From assembly GCA_045640165.1 (NCBI GenBank), contig JAZUEK010000082.1, positions 1 through 23,894 of the forward strand: 23,894 bases of DNA, given 5' to 3'. This document shows positions 13,377 to 21,463 of this stretch, piece by piece. The notes under the pieces are model-generated. The model was not told where the DNA came from. It saw nothing but the letters and a program-made list of their open reading frames with translations, and did no database searches. This DNA comes from RGIG426 sp045640165. GTDB taxonomy: Bacteria > Bacillota > Clostridia > Oscillospirales > Acutalibacteraceae. Both the position numbers and the translations under genes were made by a program. The stretch's first letter is position 1. Each line of letters opens with the position of its first letter.

Positions 13377-15139
13377 GGTGTTTTTTGAAGTTTTGCCACT
13401 ATTTTTTCGTCCGGTGTGACGTAAACGGTCTGTTGGTGGTCGTAAATCACGCGGCCGGGTTTTGCGCCCACGGGTTTGCGGACGTGGCGCACCTCGGTGA
13501 AGTCCACCGGCACTTGCGCACTGCCGCTTGCTTTCGAGTAAAACGCCGCAAGCAGCGCCGCTTCGGTCACCGTGCGGTCGGGCAGCGGTTGCCCGTTGCA
13601 GACGATAATCACGTGCGAGCCGGGAATGTTCTTAACGTGAAGCCACACGTCTCTGCCGCGCGCGGTTTTTAAGGTCAGCAGGTCGTTTTGGCGGTTGTTG
13701 CGCCCGACGTAAATCGTAAACCCGTCAGAGGACGTGAATTCCATCGGCGGAAGCGCCGCCGGCGCTTTTTGCTTGCCGCGCGGCAGGCGGATGTAGCCGC
13801 CAAAGGCGAGTTCCTCGCGCAGTTCGGCGATTTCGCGCACCGAACCGGCACGGGAGAGCGCATCCGCCACCGTTTCGAGATACAACCTCTCCTCTTCCCC
13901 TGCCGCAATCTGCTCTTGCAGCACCACGGCGGCGGTTTGGGCTTTACGGTAGTCTTTATAGTATTTTTGCGCGTTTTGCGCCGGCGTTTTCGCCGGATCG
14001 AGCGGAATGGTCAACGTTCCGCACGCCTCGTCATAGTAGTTGACAACCTCGGCAGAGGAAGCGCCTTTCGGAATCATCCCCAGATTCGCGTTAATGAGGT
14101 CGCCGTAAAGCCGCTTTTGCTCGCGCTTTTCGGAAGCCGAAAGTTCCTCGCGCTGACGGGCGATTTTGCGCGCTACACGCTCGCGGTTTTGGGTTAACAG
14201 TTTCGTTAAGTCGCGTGAGGCAACACGCAGCCGCTCCGCCTCGTCCTTTTCGGCGTAAAACGCATCGAGCAATGCCGACAGCGACGGCAGTTCCCGTCCC
14301 GTCGCAGACAGTCCGTACTGCGTCACCGGCAAAAACGAGAATTCCAGCGGCGCGCCGTCGGGTTTGTAGAGAAGATACGGGCGCGGCGAACCACAAAGCG
14401 CCGTATCGCGCACTTTTTCGAGATACGCGGAAAGTTTTTGCCATTGTTCATCCGTCATCAGCGACACCGGCGTATCGGGTGCGCCGGTCGAAACCACCGC
14501 CGCCTCGCGGCAAAGAAGTGGCGAAAGCCCTTGGGTTGCTCCTAAAAGCAACTCGCACAGCGCGCCGTCCGCGCCGGTTTTAAGCCGTTCCAAAACGGCG
14601 GAAACCGCCGCTTCCCCCACGTCGAGTTTGCCGGCCATTGTCGGCGGCGGCAGGTAGGTCGTATTCGGCAAAATCGGGCGCGCTTCGGACGTCTCAAAAT
14701 CCACACGGCGCACCGCATCAATAATTTTTTTCGACTCGGCGTTAAAGAGCACCAAGTTGCTGTTGCAGCCCATCATCTCGCACGCGAGCGTGAGCGTCAC
14801 GGGGTCACCCATTTCGTTGCGCGTGGCAAAATCGAAAAAGAGCGCGCGTTCAAATCCCGTTTGGCGCACAGCGACAAACTTGGCGCCTTGCAAGTGTTTG
14901 CGCAAAAGCATACAAAACATCGGCGGCGAAGCCGGGTTTTCCGGCACGTTTTCGGTCAAATGCACACGCGGCGACTGCACACGCACCGAAAAAAGCAGTT
15001 TTGTAACGCCGCCTTTTCCGCGCAGGCAAAACACCAACTCCTCTTTTTGGGGTTGGTGAATCTTATCGACGCGCGCGTCTATTAACTTTTCGGATAATTC
15101 GCGCGAAAGAGCGCGCAAAAATGCTCCGTCCAGTGCCAT
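13373..15139 (-). CDS. rqcH: RqcH / NFACT-family ribosome quality control protein
   Basis: RqcH binds stalled 50S subunits and directs addition of C-terminal alanine tails that mark the nascent chain for degradation. Older annotation calls it fibronectin-binding protein FbpA. The 588-residue product has an NFACT-N domain (from MALDGAFLRALSREL, through CMLLRKHLQGAKF, to MMGCNSNLVL), a charged coiled-coil middle around residues 290-430 (LTQNRERVARKIARQREEL), and an NFACT-R domain with a FTIYVGRNNRQNDLLT start, RDVWLHVKNIPGSHVI, and a C-terminal HVRKPVGAKPG. The position of the functional Asp-Arg pair is Glu97-Arg98. It follows the nif3-family gene by 39 bases and is preceded by AAGGAGA. Confidence 0.93.
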   Translation of the reverse strand: MALDGAFLRALSRELSEKLIDARVDKIHQPQKEELVFCLRGKGGVTKLLFSVRVQSPRVHLTENVPENPASPPMFCMLLRKHLQGAKFVAVRQTGFERALFFDFATRNEMGDPVTLTLACEMMGCNSNLVLFNAESKKIIDAVRRVDFETSEARPILPNTTYLPPPTMAGKLDVGEAAVSAVLERLKTGADGALCELLLGATQGLSPLLCREAAVVSTGAPDTPVSLMTDEQWQKLSAYLEKVRDTALCGSPRPYLLYKPDGAPLEFSFLPVTQYGLSATGRELPSLSALLDAFYAEKDEAERLRVASRDLTKLLTQNRERVARKIARQREELSASEKREQKRLYGDLINANLGMIPKGASSAEVVNYYDEACGTLTIPLDPAKTPAQNAQKYYKDYRKAQTAAVVLQEQIAAGEEERLYLETVADALSRAGSVREIAELREELAFGGYIRLPRGKQKAPAALPPMEFTSSDGFTIYVGRNNRQNDLLTLKTARGRDVWLHVKNIPGSHVIIVCNGQPLPDRTVTEAALLAAFYSKASGSAQVPVDFTEVRHVRKPVGAKPGRVIYDHQQTVYVTPDEKIVAKLQKTP

Positions 15140-15178
15140 GGTTATCTCCTTTTTATGTAAGGCTATTAAGCTTTACAG

Positions 15179-15916
15179 TTAAATCGTTTCATAGGGTGCT
15201 GTAGCGAGGAAGGGCACAAACTCCACGTCCCCGACGCGCGCTTTCAGCACCGCGCAAAGCGGCTCTACCACCACGTTTTCGGTGGCGTAGTGACCGGCGT
15301 CCACCACCGTGATGTCCGGTGCGGCAAGCCATTGATGGTGCTTGATTTCGCCCGTCAAAAACGCATCGGCATCCGCCGCCTCTAACGTCTCTAACACGTC
15401 GCCGCCGGCACCACCGAGAAGCCCGACGGTTTTCACCTTGCGGCTTCCCTCTTTGACGCGCACCGCCGTTTTGAGCAAGGTTTTTACCTTTACAGCAAAT
15501 TCATGCGGCGACAGCGCGGTTTCGAGCGTACCGATACGGCCGAGGCCGTACGCCTCGCGCAAATCGGAAAGTTCGAGCACAGCGGCAAGACAATCGTTGA
15601 CGCCATCGCAGGCTTTATCCAAATTCGTGTGCATCGCGATGTTGGAAATCCCAGCCACCGCGAGCTTATAGATAAGATGGTCGGCAGGAAGCTCAGACAG
15701 CGGCGTAAAGAGCAGCGGATGGTGGCTGATGATGAGTTCGGCGCCGATTTCCTGCGCTTTTTCGAGCGCCGCTTCGGTCACGTCCAAGCAAACGAGCGCC
15801 TTTTTGACCGGTGCTTCCAAATCTCCTACCTGAAATCCTGCGTTATCCCACTCCTCCGCGGTGGAGAGCGGCGCGATTTCGTCCAATACGGTTAAAAGTT
15901 CGTCTACGGTTTTCAT
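15179..15916 (-). CDS. Nif3-like dinuclear metal centre protein
   Basis: The 245-residue product belongs to the Nif3/YqfO (DUF34) family, often annotated GTP cyclohydrolase 1 type 2; its true function is unsettled. Metal-binding motifs are visible: IISHHPLLF (His65, His66), MHTNLD (His96, Asp100) and near the end DAGHYATENVVVEPL. The length is that of the short form lacking the PII-like insert found in Bacillus YqfO. Its start overlaps the stop of trmK by four bases (ATGA), so they are translationally coupled. The trmK-nif3 pairing is widely conserved in Firmicutes. Confidence 0.93.
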   Translation of the reverse strand: MKTVDELLTVLDEIAPLSTAEEWDNAGFQVGDLEAPVKKALVCLDVTEAALEKAQEIGAELIISHHPLLFTPLSELPADHLIYKLAVAGISNIAMHTNLDKACDGVNDCLAAVLELSDLREAYGLGRIGTLETALSPHEFAVKVKTLLKTAVRVKEGSRKVKTVGLLGGAGGDVLETLEAADADAFLTGEIKHHQWLAAPDITVVDAGHYATENVVVEPLCAVLKARVGDVEFVPFLATAPYETI

Positions 15917-16587
15917 CCGAGTTCCTCCTTTAAACGCGCGGTGATTTCTTGCAAATTCTTGATTTCCGCTGATTCGCCGCCTGCGGATTTAAGCCCCACA
16001 AGCCGCTTTTCGGCGGCAAGAAGCCGCTTTTTCTGGTATTCTTTCGCCGCCTCCGACGGGGCGACGTTGCCGACAAAGCAGTCGGCATCGGTAGCCGCCG
16101 TTTTTTCGCCCGTATACTCCGCGCAAAGCACAAGATATGCCTTGTCGTCTTCCGCAACGGCGATTTCCGAACGAATGGCAAATCCGTTGTCGTAAAGAAA
16201 GCGGCGCAAATCCTCCGGATGGGTCATCGGTTGCGCAATCACGCGCAGTTGTTCGTCGCGGATAAACGGGCACGCCGCAAGAATCGCGGCAATCGTCTCG
16301 CCGCCCATGCCGGCAAGCACAAAATCGTCGGCTTCTCCCTCTTTGACGGGGCTTAATCCGTCGCCGAGACGGCATTCGATTTTATCGGTAAGCCCGGCGC
16401 TTTTTACGTGGGCTTTGGCGTTTTCGAGCGGCCCTTTACGCAAATCGCAGGCGAGCGCGCTTTTGCAAACGCCGCTCTTCACAAGTTCCACCGGCAGATA
16501 GGCGTGATCCGTGCCGATATCCGCAAGTCGCGACCCCTGCCGCACAAACGACGCGACCAAGTTGAGCCGCGCTGTGAGTGTCGCCAC
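15913..16587 (-). CDS. trmK: tRNA (adenine-22-N1) methyltransferase
   Basis: TrmK (EC 2.1.1.217) methylates N1 of A22 in tRNA using S-adenosylmethionine. The 224-residue product shows the Rossmann start RLADIGTDHAYLPVEL (residues 20-35, with the SAM-binding DIGTDHAYLP), the catalytic-region motif LAGMGGETI and the QPMTHPEDLRRFLYDNGF segment found in this family. A C-terminal helical coiled region (EYQKKRLLAAEKRL) follows. The start is GTG at 16587 with AAAGGGG upstream. It heads a probable operon with the nif3-family gene and rqcH. No clear promoter was found directly in front, so readthrough from the DUF1858 gene is possible. Confidence 0.93.
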   Translation of the reverse strand: MATLTARLNLVASFVRQGSRLADIGTDHAYLPVELVKSGVCKSALACDLRKGPLENAKAHVKSAGLTDKIECRLGDGLSPVKEGEADDFVLAGMGGETIAAILAACPFIRDEQLRVIAQPMTHPEDLRRFLYDNGFAIRSEIAVAEDDKAYLVLCAEYTGEKTAATDADCFVGNVAPSEAAKEYQKKRLLAAEKRLVGLKSAGGESAEIKNLQEITARLKEELG

Positions 16588-16611
16588 GCGATCACCCCTT
16601 TCTCTTTTGTC

Positions 16612-16642
16612 AAAAAAAGCGGAGTGAGTGACCTCACTCCGC
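16612..16642 (-). terminator. Intrinsic terminator after the DUF1858 gene
   Basis: A perfect 10-bp stem (16619-16628 with 16633-16642, loop TGAC) is followed on the minus strand by a run of seven T. It starts six bases past the DUF1858 stop and lies 25 bases before the trmK start. Confidence 0.85.
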
Positions 16643-16647
16643 TTTTC

Positions 16648-16842
16648 TTATTTCACCATAGCTTTCAGTTTTTCGAGCATATCGTCCGCATCCACACCGT
16701 GGACAGCGCAGGCCTCCGCCAGCGTTTCGCCGCGCGCAGACGGGCAATGCAGGCAATGCATTCCCATCGCCACAAAACCGGGCGCGGTTTCGGGATAGGC
16801 ATCCAGAATTTCGCCGATAAACATATCTTTCGTAATCGACAT
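16648..16842 (-). CDS. DUF1858 small cysteine protein
   Basis: The 64-residue product is a complete DUF1858 domain: a short helix (DMFIGEILDAYPETAPGF), then GMHCLHCPSARGETLAEAC, then a helical end (GVDADDMLEKLKAMV). Cysteines at 30, 33 and 45 are the conserved set. Members of this family are often called hybrid-cluster-protein-associated or disulfide oxidoreductase-like, but the biochemical role is unknown; a redox or metal role is an inference. The start at 16842 follows AAGGAGAGG, and a good promoter lies upstream. It is divergent from the GntR operon. Confidence 0.92.
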   Translation of the reverse strand: MSITKDMFIGEILDAYPETAPGFVAMGMHCLHCPSARGETLAEACAVHGVDADDMLEKLKAMVK

Positions 16843-16875
16843 AATATCCTCTCCTTTTTCGTTTATTACCCTATT

Positions 16876-16904
16876 AGTATACCCCATTTTCCCCCGTTTG
16901 GCAA
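16876..16904 (-). promoter_or_regulatory. Predicted sigma-A promoter of the DUF1858 gene
   Basis: TTGCCA (16904-16899) and TATACT (16881-16876) are separated by 17 bases on the minus strand. Confidence 0.75.
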
Positions 16905-16937
16905 GTCCTCTTTTTTCAATTTTTTTGCAAAAAACGC

Positions 16938-16978
16938 TTGACAACTCCCCAAAACGGTGGTAGTGTATAGGTGTACTA
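16938..16978 (+). promoter_or_regulatory. Promoter and possible operator of the GntR-ABC operon
   Basis: A perfect TTGACA (16938-16943) is followed after 17 bases by TAGTGT (16961-16966), a weak -10 box. TAGTGTATAGGTGTACTA (16961-16978) is an imperfect palindrome covering that box. YtrA-type GntR regulators usually bind such palindromes at their own promoter, so autorepression is inferred. Confidence 0.5.
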
Positions 16979-17027
16979 TTCGTGATAATACAGTTAAACA
17001 CGAAAAATCCACGAAAGGAGATGCGCT

Positions 17028-17417
17028 ATGTTTCGGATTGAACCCCTCTCCCGTCAGCCGGTGTATGAGCAAATCGTAGAGCAGACGGAGACGTTGGTGC
17101 TGACCGGCAGTTTGAAAGCCGGCGACCAGATGCCGTCGGTGCGGTCGCTTGCCGTTACGCTGTCCATCAACCCCAACACCATCCAAAAAGCCTACATCGA
17201 GCTCGATCGGCGCGGCATTATTCAAGCCGCCCCCGGCAAAGGCAACTTCATTTCCCCCGAGGCCCACGACCTGCTTTGCCAAACCAAACGCAGTCAGCTC
17301 GACGCGTTCGATGCCCTCGTTCGGGAACTGCTGCTTGCCGGTGTCGAAAAAGAGGAACTGAGCGAGCGGCTCGAAACTCTTGCCGCTACGTCTGTGAAAG
17401 GAGAGTGTGACGTATGA
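17028..17417 (+). CDS. GntR-family regulator of the YtrA subfamily
   Basis: The 129-residue product has a winged helix-turn-helix of GntR type at about residues 8-75, with PVYEQIVEQ, LKAGDQMPSVRSLA and the INPNTIQKAYIELDRRG recognition region. It has only a short C-terminal helical tail and no effector domain, which is the mark of the YtrA subfamily. Such proteins repress an adjacent ABC transporter operon and often respond to cell-wall antibiotics. It overlaps the ATPase gene by four bases (ATGA). GAAAGGAG precedes the start. Confidence 0.92.
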   Translation: MFRIEPLSRQPVYEQIVEQTETLVLTGSLKAGDQMPSVRSLAVTLSINPNTIQKAYIELDRRGIIQAAPGKGNFISPEAHDLLCQTKRSQLDAFDALVRELLLAGVEKEELSERLETLAATSVKGECDV

Positions 17418-18325
17418 TTGAAGTCACCAATTTAACCAAAAAATTCAGCGATTTCACCGCGCTTGACAACGTAACCTGCACCATTCCAAGCGGATGCGTT
17501 TACGGTATGGTCGGCTCGAACGGCGCCGGTAAATCCACCTTTTTGCGCCTGATTTCCGGCGTGTATAAGGGCGAACGCGGCACCATTAAAATCGACGGCG
17601 AAGACGTGTTCGAAAACCCGGCCGTCAAATCCCGTATCGCCTTTGTGTCCGACGACCTGTTCTTCTTGCAGGGCGCGTCGATTTTCCGTATGCGCGACCT
17701 CTACCGCGCGATTTACCCGAACTTTGACGACGAGCGGTTTAATTATCTGCTCCAGTCGTTCGGCTTAAACCCCAAAAAGCCCATCCAGCATTTCTCGAAA
17801 GGTATGCGCCGTCAGGCGGCGATTTTGCTTGCGCTGTCCTGCCGCCCCGACTACCTGTTCTTTGACGAAACGTTCGACGGTCTCGACCCCGTTATGCGCG
17901 GACTGGTCAAAGGCCTTATCTACAACGACGTGGCCGAGCGCGGCGCCACCGCGATTATCACGTCCCACTCCCTGCGCGAACTCGAGGACGTGTGCGACCA
18001 GCTGGCGCTCCTCCACCTCGGCGGTCTGGTGCTTCAAAGCGACGTGCAAAACCTCAAAACCTCGCTTTTCAAGGTGCAAATCGCGTTTTCCGCGCCGCCG
18101 GAGCCGGACGCGTTCGACGGCATTAACGTCGCCCAATGCAAACAACTCGGCTCGGTGTTCAGCCTCATCATTCGCGGCAACCGCGACGAAATCGTGGCAC
18201 GGTTGCAAGCGATGAACCCCGTTCTTCTCGACGTGTTGCCGCTGACCCTCGAGGAGGTCTTTACCTTCGAGATGGCGAACCTCGGCTATTCGTTCCAGGA
18301 AATTCTCGAAAAGGAGGCGCAGTAA
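17414..18325 (+). CDS. ABC transporter ATP-binding protein (YtrB-like)
   Basis: The 303-residue ATPase has Walker A GSNGAGKST (residues 34-42), signature FSKGMRRQ (127-134), Walker B YLFFDETFDGLDP (147-159) and switch histidine in TSHS. Thr replaces the usual Pro after the catalytic Glu; a small residue at this place is common in this subfamily. The region after residue 200 is an accessory domain. GTG and ATG choices do not conflict: ATG at 17414 overlaps the GntR stop. The permease gene starts one base after its stop, with the ribosome binding site AAAAGGAGG inside the end of this gene. Confidence 0.92.
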   Translation: MIEVTNLTKKFSDFTALDNVTCTIPSGCVYGMVGSNGAGKSTFLRLISGVYKGERGTIKIDGEDVFENPAVKSRIAFVSDDLFFLQGASIFRMRDLYRAIYPNFDDERFNYLLQSFGLNPKKPIQHFSKGMRRQAAILLALSCRPDYLFFDETFDGLDPVMRGLVKGLIYNDVAERGATAIITSHSLRELEDVCDQLALLHLGGLVLQSDVQNLKTSLFKVQIAFSAPPEPDAFDGINVAQCKQLGSVFSLIIRGNRDEIVARLQAMNPVLLDVLPLTLEEVFTFEMANLGYSFQEILEKEAQ

Positions 18326-18326
18326 G

Positions 18327-20642
18327 ATGAAAAAGAACAGTATTTTCTCTTTCAAACTCTATCGTGAGGCGCTTCACCAAATCCGCGTATGTGCGATTGT
18401 GCCGCTCGTGTTTATGTTTTTAGCGCTCGGCATCAGCTTTGCCGAGAGTTGCATTGAAGCTGTGCAAAATCCGCAGATCGGGCAAAATGTCGTCGAGCCA
18501 ATGCAAACCAATCCGCTTCTCGTTATGACCTTGTTACTTTGCGCGCCGCTGTTGACGTTCGTGCTCTTCAACTTCCTCAACCGTCGTAACCAAAGCGACT
18601 TCTACCACGCGATTCCGCAACCGCGTCAATGCGTGGCGATTTCGTTCCTTGCCGCGATTTTCACGTGGATTGTGATTTACGCGGTGGTGCCGACGCTCTG
18701 CGGCGCCATGCTTTACCGCTTCTTCCTCTTTAAGCAATTCACCTTGGATATGGGGCTTTTGCTGTCCGGTATGCTCAACGTCATCGTGTTGTCGGCGCTC
18801 ATCATTGCGGCGATTTTCCTCGCCATGACCGTCACCGGCACGCTGTTTTCGAACGGCATCGTAGCGCTGCTCATCCTCTTTTTACCCCGTTTCTTTATGA
18901 CGATTGTCGACGCCGCGTTCTCCTATGACATCATCCCGGCCTCGTCGCTTGCCTTCCCGTTCGGCCCGTTCAATATGCTGTTTAACCTCTTCTTCGGAGC
19001 AGGTGTGAACGGTGCCGGCGACTACGGACTGTATCCCTTTAACGGCTGGGCACTTCTGTATACCACAGTGCTTGCCCTGCTCTATTTTGCGCTCGGTTTG
19101 TTCCTCTTCAAACGCCGTCCGAGTGAGGCGGCCGGTAACCCGGCGCCGTCCCGTAAAATGCAGGCGTTCCACCGCATTGTGCTCACCTGCGCCGTGGCGT
19201 TTCCGCTGACGCTTCTGTTTGTCTGCGAGCCGCCGACGGATGCGGAAGAAATTCTGCTTTACGTGATTGGCTTTATCGTCGCCATCATCGTCTACTTTAT
19301 GTACGAACTGCTCTCCACGCGCACGGTGCGCTATATGGTAAAAATCATCCCCGGTTTGCTCATCGTTGCGGCGGCGTGCATTGCCGGTGTGCTTCTCTCC
19401 AAAGGCTTCTACGGCATTCTCTTAAACGATGCGCCGAAAGCGGACGAGGTCAAATGTATCTATATCGAAAAACTCGGCGCGCGCTATGACGTGGAAGACA
19501 GCGATGGTATGTTCGACTACAACACGCACTACTACTTCGATGAAAAAGCCGGCGAATTGGCAATCGAGGACAAAGAGTGCATCCGCATTGCCACCGAATT
19601 ACTCGCCCAAAGTGTAAACGAACTCAAAAAACCGGATCCCGGCCTGTTCCCCGACCAATACTGGGCAAAAATCAAGTTCGTGTGCAAAAACGGCCACGAG
19701 GTCACTCGCCTTATCCCCATTTTCCCCAATGTCGAGGACTTTACCACTCTGCAAAACGCGCTGAAAGCGCATCCCGACTACAAAGCCGTGTACACGAATC
19801 TTCCGGAGTTCAAAGACAGCTTCGCCACTGCGCTTTGGGGTAACGCCGCCAGCGACATCTTCACTATTGAACAGCGCCGCGACCTCTATAACTCCTTACG
19901 CGACGAACTGAAAACGGTGAACGCGGACAAATGGGTGGCCATTTTCACCGACGACAACGGCGCGGCATCGTATGATTGTCCAGCGTTCCTCACATTGGAG
20001 GTTCGCGTTCCGCAAAACGGCAAAACCACGGTGTTGCAACTGCCGATTTGCACGCTGACACCGAAGACGCTCCAATCGGCGCAAAAAATCATCTACGCAA
20101 ACTTCAATCCCGAAGAATTCAAAAAAGCCATGCACCTGCCCGCCAATTACGGCACGAACGAGTATAACTCGATGAATTGGAACATTCAACTGTCCCTCTA
20201 TCAAGACAGTGGCGTTACCGAACGGTTAGAATTCTCGCCGAGTTTGCTTATGTATACGAACGACGGTGAAGAAGTAAAAATAACCGCCGAGGAAAAAGCC
20301 GCTAAAACCAAAAAGTGGAACGATGCCATCAACTATTTTGCCGCCCACAACGCTCCTGCATTCGATATGACGAACGGTTGTGTAGAGATATGGGCAAAGT
20401 TCTACAACTTCGACGGTATCGGCAAAGACTACGAGGGCGCGATTTTCCTGCCGCTTGACGGCGACGCGCTTCCCGAAGAGTTGTGGGGTCTTATGGATTT
20501 CTTGGAGTATTCCACCGAATTTGACAACGACGACATCATCGTCGAAGACGGCGAAACCGTCGAATACACCGAACTCCCCGTCGATTTCGGCTCGACAACT
20601 GCCACCGCGACCGCCGCGACACAAACGCAACCGGCCGCATAA
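18327..20642 (+). CDS. Large ABC permease with extracytoplasmic domain
   Basis: The 771-residue product has about eight membrane helices in residues 20-365. It includes a DFYHAIPQPR motif (residues 91-100) between helices two and three, similar to the FYHSLP motif of YtrC/D-like permeases. After residue 365 the chain is hydrophilic for about 400 residues. That part is probably outside the cell. It ends in a low-complexity Thr/Ala/Gln tail. I do not recognise a catalytic motif in the soluble part. With the GntR regulator and the ATPase it forms an exporter or antibiotic-response complex, as in Bacillus ytr-type operons (inference). A strong terminator follows. Confidence 0.88.
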   Translation: MKKNSIFSFKLYREALHQIRVCAIVPLVFMFLALGISFAESCIEAVQNPQIGQNVVEPMQTNPLLVMTLLLCAPLLTFVLFNFLNRRNQSDFYHAIPQPRQCVAISFLAAIFTWIVIYAVVPTLCGAMLYRFFLFKQFTLDMGLLLSGMLNVIVLSALIIAAIFLAMTVTGTLFSNGIVALLILFLPRFFMTIVDAAFSYDIIPASSLAFPFGPFNMLFNLFFGAGVNGAGDYGLYPFNGWALLYTTVLALLYFALGLFLFKRRPSEAAGNPAPSRKMQAFHRIVLTCAVAFPLTLLFVCEPPTDAEEILLYVIGFIVAIIVYFMYELLSTRTVRYMVKIIPGLLIVAAACIAGVLLSKGFYGILLNDAPKADEVKCIYIEKLGARYDVEDSDGMFDYNTHYYFDEKAGELAIEDKECIRIATELLAQSVNELKKPDPGLFPDQYWAKIKFVCKNGHEVTRLIPIFPNVEDFTTLQNALKAHPDYKAVYTNLPEFKDSFATALWGNAASDIFTIEQRRDLYNSLRDELKTVNADKWVAIFTDDNGAASYDCPAFLTLEVRVPQNGKTTVLQLPICTLTPKTLQSAQKIIYANFNPEEFKKAMHLPANYGTNEYNSMNWNIQLSLYQDSGVTERLEFSPSLLMYTNDGEEVKITAEEKAAKTKKWNDAINYFAAHNAPAFDMTNGCVEIWAKFYNFDGIGKDYEGAIFLPLDGDALPEELWGLMDFLEYSTEFDNDDIIVEDGETVEYTELPVDFGSTTATATAATQTQPAA

Positions 20643-20678
20643 CCGAAACGTTCCCCTCCATTTCTATTTTCCATACGG

Positions 20679-20712
20679 AAAGAGCCCCGGACTTTGTCCG
20701 GGGCTCTTTTCT
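20679..20712. terminator. Bidirectional intrinsic terminator
   Basis: A perfect 14-bp stem (20679-20692 with 20696-20709, loop TTT) is followed by a T-run on the + strand. It separates the GntR-ABC operon from the convergent ECF transporter gene. Confidence 0.92.
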
Positions 20713-20719
20713 AATTCAG

Positions 20720-21346
20720 TTATTTGTCTAATTGCAAGCGTGCGGCAACCGGCTGAAGCGCTTTGCAAATTGCCGTGCCGAGTACCAAGTTGACGCCGAT
20801 TTCGATAATGGCGTTCCATCCGGCGAAGATGGCGAACAGCTTACCGAAGCTCTCCACCGCGCCGCCGAAGAGGTTTAACACCTGCGGATCGTTTTTGAGG
20901 TCGGACAAAAAGCAGACCCAGAAAAACCCGAGGAACAGCGCCGTGTTGATAAACGCGACCGCGCCGCAGGTGACGGCATCGGCGACCGTGTGGTTTTTCG
21001 GTTTGATGGCTTTATGCAGCAGCGCCGGCAAAAGGCCGCACGCGATACGCGGCACAAGGCAGGTAATAAACAGCAACACCGCCTGCTTCCACCCGAGGCT
21101 GATGAGCAGCGCGCCGAGCGCGTCGATACCGAAAAGTCCGGTAGCAAAGGACGTAAGCCCGAACACCGTACCGAGCACCAAGCCGGCTTTGACACCGCAT
21201 ACCGCCGCGCCGATCGCGACCGGAAGCGTCAACAGCGTCAGCTTAAACGGGCCGACGGGGATATACCCGATGCCGGTGACGGTCATCAAGATGAGAAGCG
21301 CCACCAAGATGGAAATAACGGTCAACTGAAACGTAGACGATTTCAT
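20720..21346 (-). CDS. ECF transporter S component, probably for pantothenate
   Basis: The 208-residue product is an integral membrane protein with about six helices. Its N-terminal region (a hydrophobic helix, then IPVGPFKLTLLTLPVAIGA and a glycine-rich helix with GVKAGLVLGTVFGLTSF) fits the substrate-binding S component of energy-coupling factor vitamin transporters. The gene lies downstream of coaX on the same strand, 117 bases apart. In Clostridia such pairing points to pantothenate (PanT-like), but the specificity is inferred from context only. AGGAGG precedes the ATG at 21346. The ATPase and EcfT subunits are not in this window. Confidence 0.85.
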   Translation of the reverse strand: MKSSTFQLTVISILVALLILMTVTGIGYIPVGPFKLTLLTLPVAIGAAVCGVKAGLVLGTVFGLTSFATGLFGIDALGALLISLGWKQAVLLFITCLVPRIACGLLPALLHKAIKPKNHTVADAVTCGAVAFINTALFLGFFWVCFLSDLKNDPQVLNLFGGAVESFGKLFAIFAGWNAIIEIGVNLVLGTAICKALQPVAARLQLDK

Positions 21347-21463
21347 TTTTCATTCCTCCTGCTGCTGCTCCAAGCGGATACAGCGCAAATTCTTTATAAA
21401 AACCACCCTCGCGGCATTGGCTTTAACTCCGAAGCGGTAGTCCTGCCGTTGCCAAGGCGGAAT

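Noticed and set aside
21347..21463. Possible THF riboswitch before the ECF S component (GTTAAAG and TATCCGCTTGGAG resemble parts of the motif)
   Set aside because: The GAGTAG core and the proper pairing of the P1 and P2 helices could not be found.
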